Below, one piece after another: positions 53,040 through 61,959 of a stretch of DNA of 64,000 nt. Source of the DNA: Roseomonas gilardii (lineage in GTDB: Bacteria > Pseudomonadota > Alphaproteobacteria > Acetobacterales > Acetobacteraceae); contig NZ_CP015583.1 in the NCBI RefSeq assembly GCF_001941945.1, positions 485,001-549,000 of the forward strand, given 5' to 3'. Within the stretch, counting starts at the first letter, position 1. Every line of letters starts with the position of its first letter. The translations under genes were made by a program, and so were the position numbers. The notes under the pieces were generated by a model. That model saw nothing but the letters and a program-made list of their open reading frames with translations, was not told the origin of the DNA and ran no database searches.

Positions 53040-55859
53040 TCAGAAGACGAAGTCCACCTGGGCCGGGTTGACCTGCCCGTTGGCCAGGAAGCCGAAGCTG
53101 ACCTCGCCGTCGCCAGCGATGCCGCCATTCCAGGCCGCGTTGTGGATGATGTAGCCGGTGCTGGTGCGGGACACGATCTCGGCGTTCCAGATCTGGGTGA
53201 TCTCGCTGCTGATCCGCAGCTCGAACTCCCAGCCGGAGACCGTGGTGGTGCCCTCGTTGTGGACGGTGACGGCGCCCTGGAAGCCGCTGTTCCAGGCATT
53301 GGTGACAGCGAAGCTGGCGTCGAGGCCGGTGCCGGTGGAGCCGGTGCCGGTCGAGCCACCGGTCGAGCCACCGGTGGAGGGCGTGCCGTCGTCGTTCAGG
53401 ATGGTGGCGGTGCCCGTGCCGTCCAGGATGGTGGCGCCGGAGGGGCTGGAGAGGATGAGGGAGAAGGTCTCGTCTGCCTCGGCCGTGCTGTCGGCCTTGA
53501 TGGCGATGGCGACGGTTTTGCTGGTCTCGCCCGGGGCGAAGGTCAGCTTGCCGGAGAGGGAGGTGAAGTCCTCCGCCGTGGCGGTGCCGGGGGTGGTGCT
53601 GAAATCCACCGTGACCTCGCTGGCGGAGGCGGCGGAGAGGGTGACGGTGAAGAGGGCGACATGGGCGTCGCCCGTGGTGCCGGGGGTGGCCGTGCTGCCG
53701 TCGAGGCTGAACTGGATCGGCTGCAGCTCCGCCACCTTGGCGGTGTTCACCGAGGTCCAGTCGTCCTGGAGGATGCCGCCGGTGTCGCCGGAATTCGGGT
53801 TCCAGGACCACCAGGTCCAGCTGATACCCTGCTGGCCCGCGGCGATGTCGTGGGTGCCGCTGGCGTCGAGGTCGCCGGAGAGATAGGCGGTGATCTTGTC
53901 GAGCCAGACGAGGTCCTTGGCGTCGGTCATCTTCGTGCCGAACTCGCCGAGATAGACCGGTGCGATGCCTTCCTTGTAGATGTAGCCCCACATCTGGTCG
54001 AATTTCTGGGTCAGCGTGTCGCCGAAATTCGCGCTCTGGAACCAGGGCTGGGCGTAGATCGAATTCGGGTAGTCGTGGGCCGAGTAGACGAGCTTGTTGG
54101 CGACATCGAGGGTGACGGGGCGGTCGCGCACGCCCATGAGGTTGCCGCCCCACCAGTAGTTCTGGCCGTCATAGGTGCCGATGCCCTCGACGAAGATCAG
54201 CCAGTTCGGGTTGACGCTGCCGATGGCGTTGCCGGCGCGTTCCGCCGCCGCGGCCCAGTCGGTGGCGCTGCCGGTGCCCCAGGTGCCGTTATAGGGTTCG
54301 TTGTGCAGGTCGGCGCCGATGACGGTCGGGTCGTCGGCATAGCGGGCGGCCAGCATCTGCCAGTCGCTGATCCACTGCGATTCCGGATGGGTGGCATCGT
54401 ACCAGAGGCCGTTGCCGGAGGTGCCGGCGCCGGCATCGCTGCGGTGGTGGTCGAGGATGATGCGCAGGCCGATCTGGCCGGCATAGTCCACGATCCGGTC
54501 CATGATCTGGAGGCCGGTGAGGCCCTGCAGGTCCGGGTTCTTGCTGAAGTCGATGCCGCTGGGCGTGCCGCCGTGCAGCAGGTCGGTGGAGAAGGGGAGG
54601 CGGATGGTGTTGAAGCCCAGATCCACCATCTGGTCCATCATCTCCTTGTAGCCGCGCGCCCAGAGGCCGTGCGGGGCTTCGTTGGAGGATTCCAGGCCGA
54701 ACCAGTTCACGCCGGCGATCTTCACGATGTCGCCCTCGGCATCGACGATCTGGTTGCCGCGGGTGCTGAACCAGCCGGTGGCGGCGGTGCCGGAACCGGT
54801 GCCGGAGGTGCCCGGGTTGCCTTCCGTGACGGAGGTGTCGCTGACGCTGAGCCCGGGCAGGGCAGCGGTGTCGTCGTTCAGGATGGTGCCGGTGGCGGTG
54901 CCATGGGCGATGGTGGCGCCGCCGGGCTGGGAGAGGGTGAGGGTGAAGGCCTCGTTGGCCTCCACCGCCGTGTCGCCGAGGATGGCGATGCTGACGGTCT
55001 TGCTGGTCTCGCCGGCGGCGAAGGTGAGGGTGCCGGAGGCGGCCGTGTAGTCGCTGCCCGATGTCGCGGTGCCGTCCGCCGTGGCGTAGTGGACGGTGAC
55101 CGGGGTGCTGCCGGCGGCGGAGAGGCTGACGGTGAAGGAGAGTGCCTTGGTGCCGCTGTTGCCTTCGGTGACGGAGGCGTCGGCGACGGAGAGGGTGGGC
55201 AGCGGCGCGGTGTCGTCGTTCAGGATGGTGCCGGTGGCGCTGGCGCGGGCGATGGTGGCGCCGCTCGCGTCGGAGAGGTTGAGCAGGAAGCTCTCATTCG
55301 CCTCCACCGCCGTATCGCCGGGGATGGCGATGCTGATGGTCCTGCTGGTCTCGCCGGCGGCGAAGGTGAGGGTGCCGGAGGCGGCGGCGTAGTCGCTGCC
55401 GGCCGTCGCGGTGCCGTCCGCCGTCGCGTAGTGGAGGCTGACCGCGCTGGCGGCGGGTTTGGAGAGCGCCACGGTGAAGGTCAGGAGCCTGGTGCCGCTG
55501 TCGCCCTCGGTGACCGAGACATCGGCCACGGAGATCGCGGGCGGGACGGCTGGCTCACTGGTGGTGCCGTTCAGGGTCAGGTTGCTGGCCTGGCTGCCGG
55601 CGCTGCCGGAGGTGGCCTGGAAGCCGAAGCTGGCCTGGCCATTGGCGGGGACGGTGGCGTTCCAGGAGAGGTTCCGCACGACGTAATGCGTGCCGACATG
55701 GCTGACGATCTCGCCGCCCCAGAGGTTGGTGATGGTGAAGGCGGCGTCGAATTCCACGAGCCAGCCGTTCAGGGCGCTGTCGCCGGCCTGGAGGGCCATG
55801 TTCGCGACGAAGCCGGCGCCCCAATCGCTAGCGACGTTGTAGGTCAGGGACGAGACCAT
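53040..55859 (-). CDS. Multidomain GH5 cellulase with two CBM2-like and three Calx-beta domains
   Basis: A 939-residue predicted endoglucanase. Order: CBM2-like (1-100), two Calx-beta (110-335), a stray Calx-beta first strand, GH5 catalytic domain (about 360-690), Calx-beta (about 700-810), a Thr/Ser/Gly linker and a second CBM2-like module (about 835-939). The GH5 acid/base Glu is in GADLHNEPYNG and the nucleophile Glu in PVYLGEFGTKM. There is no signal peptide: the CBM begins right at the start and no upstream start adds one. Secretion by a type I or other non-Sec route is therefore likely. It acts on plant cellulose or related glucan. Confidence 0.88.
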   Translation of the reverse strand: MVSSLTYNVASDWGAGFVANMALQAGDSALNGWLVEFDAAFTITNLWGGEIVSHVGTHYVVRNLSWNATVPANGQASFGFQATSGSAGSQASNLTLNGTTSEPAVPPAISVADVSVTEGDSGTRLLTFTVALSKPAASAVSLHYATADGTATAGSDYAAASGTLTFAAGETSRTISIAIPGDTAVEANESFLLNLSDASGATIARASATGTILNDDTAPLPTLSVADASVTEGNSGTKALSFTVSLSAAGSTPVTVHYATADGTATSGSDYTAASGTLTFAAGETSKTVSIAILGDTAVEANEAFTLTLSQPGGATIAHGTATGTILNDDTAALPGLSVSDTSVTEGNPGTSGTGSGTAATGWFSTRGNQIVDAEGDIVKIAGVNWFGLESSNEAPHGLWARGYKEMMDQMVDLGFNTIRLPFSTDLLHGGTPSGIDFSKNPDLQGLTGLQIMDRIVDYAGQIGLRIILDHHRSDAGAGTSGNGLWYDATHPESQWISDWQMLAARYADDPTVIGADLHNEPYNGTWGTGSATDWAAAAERAGNAIGSVNPNWLIFVEGIGTYDGQNYWWGGNLMGVRDRPVTLDVANKLVYSAHDYPNSIYAQPWFQSANFGDTLTQKFDQMWGYIYKEGIAPVYLGEFGTKMTDAKDLVWLDKITAYLSGDLDASGTHDIAAGQQGISWTWWSWNPNSGDTGGILQDDWTSVNTAKVAELQPIQFSLDGSTATPGTTGDAHVALFTVTLSAASASEVTVDFSTTPGTATAEDFTSLSGKLTFAPGETSKTVAIAIKADSTAEADETFSLILSSPSGATILDGTGTATILNDDGTPSTGGSTGGSTGTGSTGTGLDASFAVTNAWNSGFQGAVTVHNEGTTTVSGWEFELRISSEITQIWNAEIVSRTSTGYIIHNAAWNGGIAGDGEVSFGFLANGQVNPAQVDFVF

Positions 55860-55922
55860 GCGGGCAGCGATCCGAATCGGGTTGTTTCACCGCATGAGAC
55901 GTTATTCCCGCAAAAGTTGCAA

Positions 55923-55946
55923 TTCCGGAAACATACTTTTCCGGAA
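55923..55946. promoter_or_regulatory. Perfect 9-bp inverted repeat upstream of the cellulase gene
   Basis: TTCCGGAAA (55923-55931), a 6-bp spacer and TTTCCGGAA (55938-55946) lie 64 bp upstream of the cellulase start. The size and symmetry fit an operator for a dimeric regulator. The surrounding DNA is AT-rich for this genome. Confidence 0.6.
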
Positions 55947-55993
55947 CGGGAAGGCCGGACGCCGTCACCAGCCGCTTCGGCCTGTCGCCGCGA

Positions 55994-56521
55994 TCAGTTG
56001 CTGCGGTCGAGATAGCCGTCGGGGAGCTGGCCCGGTGCCAGGGAGATGACCTCGTCGTTGTCGGCGCCGCGCTGTTCCATGAAGGTGATCTTCGCGAACT
56101 CGCCGATGATCACATAGGGATAGGCGGGGCCGGCATCGCGAAAGCGGTGCATGTCCTCGGTGAACTCGTTCTGGTAGCAGATGGTCTTCTCCGGATGCCC
56201 GTCCTTCCCGGCGATCCATTGCGGGAAGAAGATCGTGCCGTGCACGAAGCGGTGCGCCGTGTCGAAGCAAAGGCTGACACAGGTTCCGGTCGGCTCGTGC
56301 CAGTCGGCCTTGAAGACCGCGGGGGCGATCTGGACGAGGTTCATCGCCTGGCGCGTGACCCAGCGGCCGCCCACCAGCCCGTGGTGGATGCGGTAGTCGC
56401 AGGTCCTCTCGTTGCGGGCATACCACTCGTACTTCCAGCCATTGGCATAGGTGTAGATGAAGTGCGTGCCGACGAAGGACGCGATGCCGGACTGGGGGGT
56501 GAAGTCGTCGTTCCCGGGCAT
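55994..56521 (-). CDS. padC: Phenolic acid decarboxylase
   Basis: A 175-residue lipocalin-fold enzyme that decarboxylates ferulic, p-coumaric and caffeic acid to vinyl phenols. The family core FIYTYANGWKYEWYARNERT with its conserved tyrosines, the Arg in CDYRIHHGL and the Glu in DWHEPTGTCVSL match the active site of characterised PadC proteins. Length is normal. It lies 134 bp upstream of the cellulase gene on the same strand, pointing to plant cell-wall material as a habitat or food source. No PadR repressor is adjacent. Confidence 0.93.
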   Translation of the reverse strand: MPGNDDFTPQSGIASFVGTHFIYTYANGWKYEWYARNERTCDYRIHHGLVGGRWVTRQAMNLVQIAPAVFKADWHEPTGTCVSLCFDTAHRFVHGTIFFPQWIAGKDGHPEKTICYQNEFTEDMHRFRDAGPAYPYVIIGEFAKITFMEQRGADNDEVISLAPGQLPDGYLDRSN

Positions 56522-56758
56522 GGACGGGCTCCTGGAAGAAGATGTGCGGGGCTGGGGTCCGCAGATGACTTTCCGGGAACGTCCGGCGCTGGTGGGGGGT
56601 TAGGGTCCCATCGCTGAATTGTGGGCAGGCGGCCATGACGCCGCGTGCCGGGGCCGGAAGCCATCCCCCCCCCGAGCGCAGCCAGCACTGGCTCCCGGTG
56701 CTGGCCGTCAGGGGCACCCATTGCATGGCGAGGCCGGCGGCGTGGGGCCGCCGGGGCG

Positions 56759-58165
56759 TCAGGCACGGTTGCGGCGCGCGTGGCGGCGGACGGCGGCCTC
56801 GACCTGGGCGAGGTCGCCGGGGAGGAGTTCCAGGCGTTCCTCGCGGTTGAAGAGATCGGCGAGGTGCGGGGGGAGGGCGGGGCGGAAGCCAACCGCCTGT
56901 TCCGCCGCGTCGGGGAATTTCGCGGGATGGGCTGTGGCAGCGACGATCACCGGGATCGCCGGGTCCTCGGGCGCCAGGGCGCGGGCGGCATGGGTCGCGG
57001 TGGCGCTGTGCGGGTCGGGCAGCCAGCCGGTGGCGGCGTGGACGCGGCGCATTTCCTCCAGCGTGCCCGCGTCGTCCAGGGCCACGCCGCGGAAGAGTTC
57101 CGCCGCGCGCTGCCAGGCGGCGTCGGGGACGGGCATGCGGCCGGTCTCGCGGAAGCTGCGCATGGCCTGGGCGGTGGCGGCGGGGTCGCGGTCCAGCAGC
57201 TCGAAGAGCAGGCGCTCGAAGTTCGAGGAGACCTGGATGTCCATGCTGGGGGAGAGCGAGGGTTCCACCGGCCGGGCGGACATGTCGTTGGCCGTGAAGA
57301 AGCGCGGCAGGATGTCGTTGCGGTTGGAGGAGATGATCAGCCGCTCGATCGGCAGCCCCATCTTCCGCGCCGCCCAGGCGGCCAGGACATTGCCGAAATT
57401 GCCCGTGGGGACGGAAACGGCGACCGGGCGGTCGGGGGCGCCGAGGGCCAGGGCGGCATAGGCGTAATAGGGGATCTGGGCGGCGACGCGGGCCCAGTTG
57501 ATGGAGTTCACCGCGGAAAGGTTCATCTCCCGCCGGAAGGGCGCGTCGGCGAACATCGCCTTCACGAGATCCTGGCAGGTGTCGAAATCGCCCTCCACGG
57601 CCAGGTTGTGGACGTTGGAGGAAAGGACGGTGGTCATCTGCCGGCGCTGCACCTCGGAGGTGCGGCCCTGCGGGTGCAGGATGACGATGTCGATGTTGGC
57701 GCGGTCGCGGCAGGCCTCGATGGCGGCGGAGCCGGTGTCGCCGGAGGTGGCGCCGACGATGGTCACGCGCTCCCCCCGCTCGGCCAGCACATGGTCGAAG
57801 AGCCGGCCCAGGAGCTGCATCGCCATGTCCTTGAAGGCGAGCGTCGGGCCGTGGAAGAGCTCCAGCGCGAAGGTGCGGGTGTCGAGCTGCACCAGCGGGG
57901 CCACGGCGGGGTGGTTGAAGGAGGCATAGGCTTCCTCCGTCATGCGGCGCAGGGCGGCCTCGGGGATCGTGCCGCCGGTGAAGAGGCCGACAATGCGCGC
58001 GGCCAGTTCCGGATAGGGCAGGCCGCGCATCGCGCGCCATTCGGCGGCGGCGAGGGAGGGCCAGGTCTCGGGCACGAAGAGGCCGCCATCCTCGGCCAGG
58101 CCGGCGAGCAGGACGCCCGGGAAGTCGCGGGCCGGAGCCTCGCCGCGGGTGGAGACGTATCGCAT
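56759..58165 (-). CDS. thrC: Threonine synthase
   Basis: A 468-residue PLP enzyme that converts O-phosphohomoserine to threonine. The N-terminus MRYVSTRGEAPARDFPGVLL is typical; the PLP lysine is in GPTLAFKDMAMQLLG, the phosphate cup in GATSGDTGSAA, and SVPTGNFGNVLAAW follows. Length matches the long gammaproteobacterial/alphaproteobacterial form. It is divergent from the acyltransferase gene with a 253-bp spacer. Confidence 0.96.
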   Translation of the reverse strand: MRYVSTRGEAPARDFPGVLLAGLAEDGGLFVPETWPSLAAAEWRAMRGLPYPELAARIVGLFTGGTIPEAALRRMTEEAYASFNHPAVAPLVQLDTRTFALELFHGPTLAFKDMAMQLLGRLFDHVLAERGERVTIVGATSGDTGSAAIEACRDRANIDIVILHPQGRTSEVQRRQMTTVLSSNVHNLAVEGDFDTCQDLVKAMFADAPFRREMNLSAVNSINWARVAAQIPYYAYAALALGAPDRPVAVSVPTGNFGNVLAAWAARKMGLPIERLIISSNRNDILPRFFTANDMSARPVEPSLSPSMDIQVSSNFERLLFELLDRDPAATAQAMRSFRETGRMPVPDAAWQRAAELFRGVALDDAGTLEEMRRVHAATGWLPDPHSATATHAARALAPEDPAIPVIVAATAHPAKFPDAAEQAVGFRPALPPHLADLFNREERLELLPGDLAQVEAAVRRHARRNRA

Positions 58166-58418
58166 GGGAGGCAGCGTATAGCCGGGCGGGGCGGCGGATG
58201 CCATGCGGGAAGCGGAAGGAGACGGCTGCGGCAGGGGGCGCGCCCGCCCTCCGGACCCGAAGCTCATCCCGGGGGCGGCAGCCGGGCCTGGGCCGGCATG
58301 GCGCCGGAAGCATCGGGGCGGTCCGGCATGCCCGCGAAGCCCAGCCCTTCCGGTGCGTATGGCTGCCATCTTTTGGCGGCAGAGGCCGTTACAAGGGCGA
58401 TATCTGGGTTTTCGCGGC

Positions 58419-59498
58419 ATGGGCAGGGAAAACGGCTTCACGGCGCTGCGGCTCTTCGCGGCGGTTCTGGTGCTCTTCACGCATGGCTATGTGCTGGGCC
58501 GTTCCAGCCCCGATCCGGTCATGGTGCTCACGGGGCTGTTGCCGGCCAGCACCTTCGGCGTGGACATGTTCTTCGCGATCAGCGGCTTCCTGATCTGCGG
58601 CTCGCTGCGGCGGCAGCCGGACGCGCTGCATTACCTCCGGAACCGGTTCCTGCGGATCTTTCCCGCCCTGCTGGTGGTCTGCCTGCTGTCCGTCTTCGTG
58701 CTGGGCCCGTGGCTGACGACGGCGGAGCACTACTGGTCCGAGCCGGGGACCTTCGCCTACCTGCTGAACGCGACGATCTATGTCTGGCAGCCTTTCCTGC
58801 CGGGCGTCTTCGCGCAGAACGGCACGGCGGTGGTGAACGGGTCGCTCTGGACGCTGCCGATGGAGACCACCTGCTACCTGCTCCTGCTGCTGATCGGCTG
58901 GTGCGGCGCCCTGAACTGGCGGGGCGTGAGCGTGATCGTGCTGGCCGCCTATCTGCTGAACCTGTTCACGGTGTTTCCAAAGGGCGCCACGCTCTTCCAG
59001 TATTCCGGCGCGCTGGAGCTCTATCACCTGAACCGGTTCATGATCCTTTTCGCGGGCGGGAGCCTCATCCAGCTCATCGGGCGGCCATGGGCGGTCTCGG
59101 CGCCCGTGACGCTCGTGGCGGGCCTGCTGGTCCTGGCGGCGCTGCTGCTGGGCCAGCACGACTGGCGGTACTTCCCGGCCATCTATCTGCTGGCCTGGCC
59201 GTGGTTCGTCATCAGTCTGGCCTATCGCCTGAAGGGGCTGAGCGGGCTCGACCGGTTCGACATCTCCTACGGGATCTACCTCTACAGTTTCCCGATGCAG
59301 CAGGCCATCATCCAGTGGATGCATGGCGGGGCCGAGCCGATGGTGGTGAACCTGATGGCGCTGGCCGCGACCGTCGTCCTGGCGGGGGCGTCCTGGTTCC
59401 TGATCGAACGGCCGGCCCTGTCGCTGAAGGGACGTGCCGTGACCGCGAAGGCCGCTGCCCCGTTGGCCGCGCCGGCCGGTTCCGTGCTGCGGAGCTGA
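58419..59498 (+). CDS. Acyltransferase 3 (OafA-like) membrane protein
   Basis: A 359-residue polytopic O-acyltransferase with about ten helices. The catalytic His is in FTALRLFAAVLVLFTHGYVL and the FFAISGFLI motif follows at residue about 50; RNRFLRIFPALLVVCLL is the family's R-x10 element. It acetylates or otherwise acylates surface carbohydrates such as O-antigen or exopolysaccharide. The ATG at 58419 gives the usual short N-terminus. It stands alone, divergent from thrC. Confidence 0.9.
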   Translation: MGRENGFTALRLFAAVLVLFTHGYVLGRSSPDPVMVLTGLLPASTFGVDMFFAISGFLICGSLRRQPDALHYLRNRFLRIFPALLVVCLLSVFVLGPWLTTAEHYWSEPGTFAYLLNATIYVWQPFLPGVFAQNGTAVVNGSLWTLPMETTCYLLLLLIGWCGALNWRGVSVIVLAAYLLNLFTVFPKGATLFQYSGALELYHLNRFMILFAGGSLIQLIGRPWAVSAPVTLVAGLLVLAALLLGQHDWRYFPAIYLLAWPWFVISLAYRLKGLSGLDRFDISYGIYLYSFPMQQAIIQWMHGGAEPMVVNLMALAATVVLAGASWFLIERPALSLKGRAVTAKAAAPLAAPAGSVLRS

Positions 59499-59549
59499 GG
59501 CCGGCGGCGGGCCTGTTCACCCCCCGGATGGGGAAGGAGGAGGATTGCC

Positions 59550-60236
59550 GTGAAGATCACGTTCTACGCGCATGCGAGCTTCCGGCTGGAAGCGGATGGG
59601 GTGGTGGTGGTCACCGATCCCTACAAGCCGCCGCTCAGCCGCTTCGACCCGATCGACGAGCCGGCGGACCTCGTGCTGATGAGCTCGGCCACCGACGAGT
59701 TCCATTCCGACCCCAGCCACATCCGGGGCGAGCCGGTGGTGATCAACACGCTGGAACTGCCGCCCGAGGGGGTGGAGGTGCTGGGCATCCCGATCCACTC
59801 CTTTCCCGCCTATGAGAGCCTGACCTTCGACTTCCAGGCGGCGGCGGGGCGGGACCCGGATGCCAACGCGCTCTACCACTTCACCCTGGGCGGGCTGCGG
59901 GTGCTGCATATGGGCGATATCGGCAATCCGGTGGACCCGAAGCAGTTGGAGGCGCTGCGCGGGCAGGTGGACATCCTGCTGGCGCTGACCGGCGCGCATG
60001 CGACCATCGCGCTGGACGACCTGGACGCGGCGATCGAGGCCATCGGGCCGAGGGTGATCATCCCGATGCACTACTACAACCCGCGCGGCATCCTGCAGAT
60101 CGAGCCGGTCGAGACCTTCCTGGCGCGGGTGCCGCCGGAGCGGGTGACGCGGGTCGGCGGGCCGAGCCTGGAGCTGACGCCGGAGACGCTGCCGGCGGAT
60201 GCACCGCATGTCTATGTGCTGGAGCAGGCGCGCTGA
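59550..60236 (+). CDS. MBL-fold protein with degenerate metal site (UlaG-like)
   Basis: A 228-residue metallo-beta-lactamase-fold protein. The opening KITFYAHASFRLEADGVVVV and TDPYKPPLSRF match the UlaG-like hydrolases, and RVLHMGDIGNP and VIIPMHYYNPRG give the late Asp and His ligands. The hallmark HxHxDH after the second strand is replaced by MSSATDEFHSD, so the first two histidines are missing. It may bind one metal or none and have lost hydrolysis. 51 bp after the acyltransferase, same strand. Confidence 0.85.
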   Translation: MKITFYAHASFRLEADGVVVVTDPYKPPLSRFDPIDEPADLVLMSSATDEFHSDPSHIRGEPVVINTLELPPEGVEVLGIPIHSFPAYESLTFDFQAAAGRDPDANALYHFTLGGLRVLHMGDIGNPVDPKQLEALRGQVDILLALTGAHATIALDDLDAAIEAIGPRVIIPMHYYNPRGILQIEPVETFLARVPPERVTRVGGPSLELTPETLPADAPHVYVLEQAR

Positions 60237-60379
60237 GGGCGTGAGGCGCGCGGCGGGCTTTTCCGGGCGGCGCCGCGCCTGACGGCGCGGGCCTGCGGGG
60301 CCGTATCCGTCCGGAGCCGGCCTTGACCGGGCCGGGCAACGGGCGGAGCCTCCGCGCCCGGAATTCCGGAGGCCCTGCC

Positions 60380-61663
60380 ATGAACGACCTGTCCCAACCC
60401 GCCATGCCGCCCGCGCTGCGGGGGGCCCTGGTCTCGGCCAGCGGGCAGGAGGTCGCGGGCGAGGTGTCGCGCCTGCTGACCGGGGAGGCCTTCCGCAAGG
60501 CGGATGCCTTCGTGCGCCAGGATCATGACCGCACGGTGGAGGAGATCATCCGCATCGCCGAAATCGCCTCCCCGCCCTTCGGCGAGGCGAAGCGGGCGGC
60601 GGCCTATATGGAGATGTTGCGGGCCCAGGGGCTCGCGGATGTGGCGCGGGATGCGGAGGGCAACGTTACCGCGCTGCGTCCCGGCACCGATCCGGAGGCC
60701 GGGCTGGTGGTGATCTGCTCGCATCTCGACACGGTCTTCCCGGAGGGGACGGACGTGGCCGTCAAGCGCGAGGGCACGGTGCTGCGCGGGCCGGGGGTTG
60801 GCGACAACAGCCGTGGCCTCGCCGTGAAGCTCGCCATCCTGCGCGCGCTGGACGCGGCGGGCCTCCGGACCAGGGCGGGCATCCTGGTGCTGGCCTCGGT
60901 GGGCGAGGAAGGGGCGGGCGACCTGCGCGGGGTGAAGAGCTTTTTCCGCGAGCATCCGCTGCGCGACCGGGTGGCGGCCTTCATCGCGGTGGACAGCCTG
61001 GAGACGGCACGGCTGACCATCGGGGCGGTGGGCAGCAAGCGCTACCGCGTCAGCTTCCGTGGGCCGGGCGGGCATTCCTTCGGCGCCTTCGGGCTGGTGA
61101 ACCCGGTCTTCGCCCTGGCGCGGGCGGCGGACGACCTGTCGCGCATCCGCGTGCCGGCGGTGCCGCGCACCACCTTCTCCATCGGCAAGATCGGCGGAGG
61201 CACCTCGATCAACGCCATCCCGGAGGAGGCCTGGATGGAGGTGGACCTGCGCTCCGAATCCGCGGAGGCGCTGGCGGCGCTGGAGGAGCGTTTCCTGGCC
61301 ACGCTGCCGCAGGCGGCGGCGGACGAGGACGCGGCGCGCGACGTGAAGCGCGGCGGCATCCAGGTGGAGGTGAGGCAGGTGGGCGACCGCCCGGCGGGGA
61401 CGACGCCGCGCGAGGCGCGGATCGTGCGGCTGGCGGAGGCGGTGATCGCGGCGCGGGGCTATGCGCCAAAGCTGGAGGCATCCTCGACCGACAGCAACAT
61501 CCCGATCAGCCTGGGGATTCCCGCCGTCACCGTGGCCTCGGGCGGCACGGGCGGGCGGGCGCATTCGCTGGAGGAGTGGATCGACGTGGCGCCGGAAGAG
61601 AGCGCGAAGGGGATCGCCACGGCGCTGGGCGTCATCGTGTCGGTGGCCGGCCTGGCCGGGTAA
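60380..61663 (+). CDS. M20-family dipeptidase / aminoacylase-like peptidase
   Basis: A 427-residue zinc peptidase. Metal-binding residues appear in ICSHLDTVFPEG (His/Asp), GPGVGDNSRGLA (bridging Asp), SVGEEGAGDLRG (Glu pair) and the C-terminal GGRAHSLEEW (His). Dimerisation-domain signature GPGGHSFGAFG. The family acts on di- and tripeptides or N-acyl amino acids; PepT-like. ATG 60380 follows CCGGAGG. Confidence 0.9.
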   Translation: MNDLSQPAMPPALRGALVSASGQEVAGEVSRLLTGEAFRKADAFVRQDHDRTVEEIIRIAEIASPPFGEAKRAAAYMEMLRAQGLADVARDAEGNVTALRPGTDPEAGLVVICSHLDTVFPEGTDVAVKREGTVLRGPGVGDNSRGLAVKLAILRALDAAGLRTRAGILVLASVGEEGAGDLRGVKSFFREHPLRDRVAAFIAVDSLETARLTIGAVGSKRYRVSFRGPGGHSFGAFGLVNPVFALARAADDLSRIRVPAVPRTTFSIGKIGGGTSINAIPEEAWMEVDLRSESAEALAALEERFLATLPQAAADEDAARDVKRGGIQVEVRQVGDRPAGTTPREARIVRLAEAVIAARGYAPKLEASSTDSNIPISLGIPAVTVASGGTGGRAHSLEEWIDVAPEESAKGIATALGVIVSVAGLAG

Positions 61664-61688
61664 GGGCGGGGCGTGGCCGGGATGGGAG

Positions 61689-61708
61689 AGCGGGCCTTCC
61701 GGCCCGCT
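61689..61708. terminator. Bidirectional hairpin between convergent genes
   Basis: An 8-bp stem (61689-61696 with 61701-61708), loop TTCC, lies between the M20 gene and the convergent 26-residue gene. Confidence 0.6.
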
Positions 61709-61726
61709 TCCCGCACGGGTTCCGCG

Positions 61727-61807
61727 TCAGTGCAGAACGCCGAACAGCCACAGCAGGATGATCACGGGAATCGGGATTCCGATCAGCCACAGAAGGATGC
61801 CGCGCAT
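61727..61807 (-). CDS. 26-residue hydrophobic membrane protein
   Basis: ATG 61807 to TGA 61727 encodes a 26-residue peptide that is almost entirely one transmembrane helix. It begins MRGILLWLIGIPIPVIILL and ends LFGVLH. AGGAA lies 5 bp upstream of the ATG. The GIPIPxIILL core is recognisable as a small protein family present across Alphaproteobacteria, often unannotated. The function is unknown. It is convergent with the M20 gene, sharing a hairpin terminator, and divergent from the SMP-30 gene. Confidence 0.78.
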   Translation of the reverse strand: MRGILLWLIGIPIPVIILLWLFGVLH

Positions 61808-61959
61808 CGTTTCCTCTCGAAATGTCTTCCCGAAGGAAACGTGGCGTTCGCGGCGGCGGTTGCGTCGGGTCCTCGCGGTATTCCGTTCCTCCTCGCCCCC
61901 CTGGGGCCGAGCAGGGCAAGGCGGGGAGAACCGGGGAAGGATGGCATGGGGAGGTGGAA

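Noticed and set aside
53142-56015. A 957-codon plus-strand frame
   Set aside because: Antisense to the cellulase gene, whose domains and active-site residues are unambiguous.
56645-59815. A very long open frame of over 1000 codons on the plus strand
   Set aside because: It runs antisense to thrC and in another frame of the acyltransferase. Its Arg/Gly/Ala-rich translation has no family signature; long antisense frames are expected in DNA this GC-rich.
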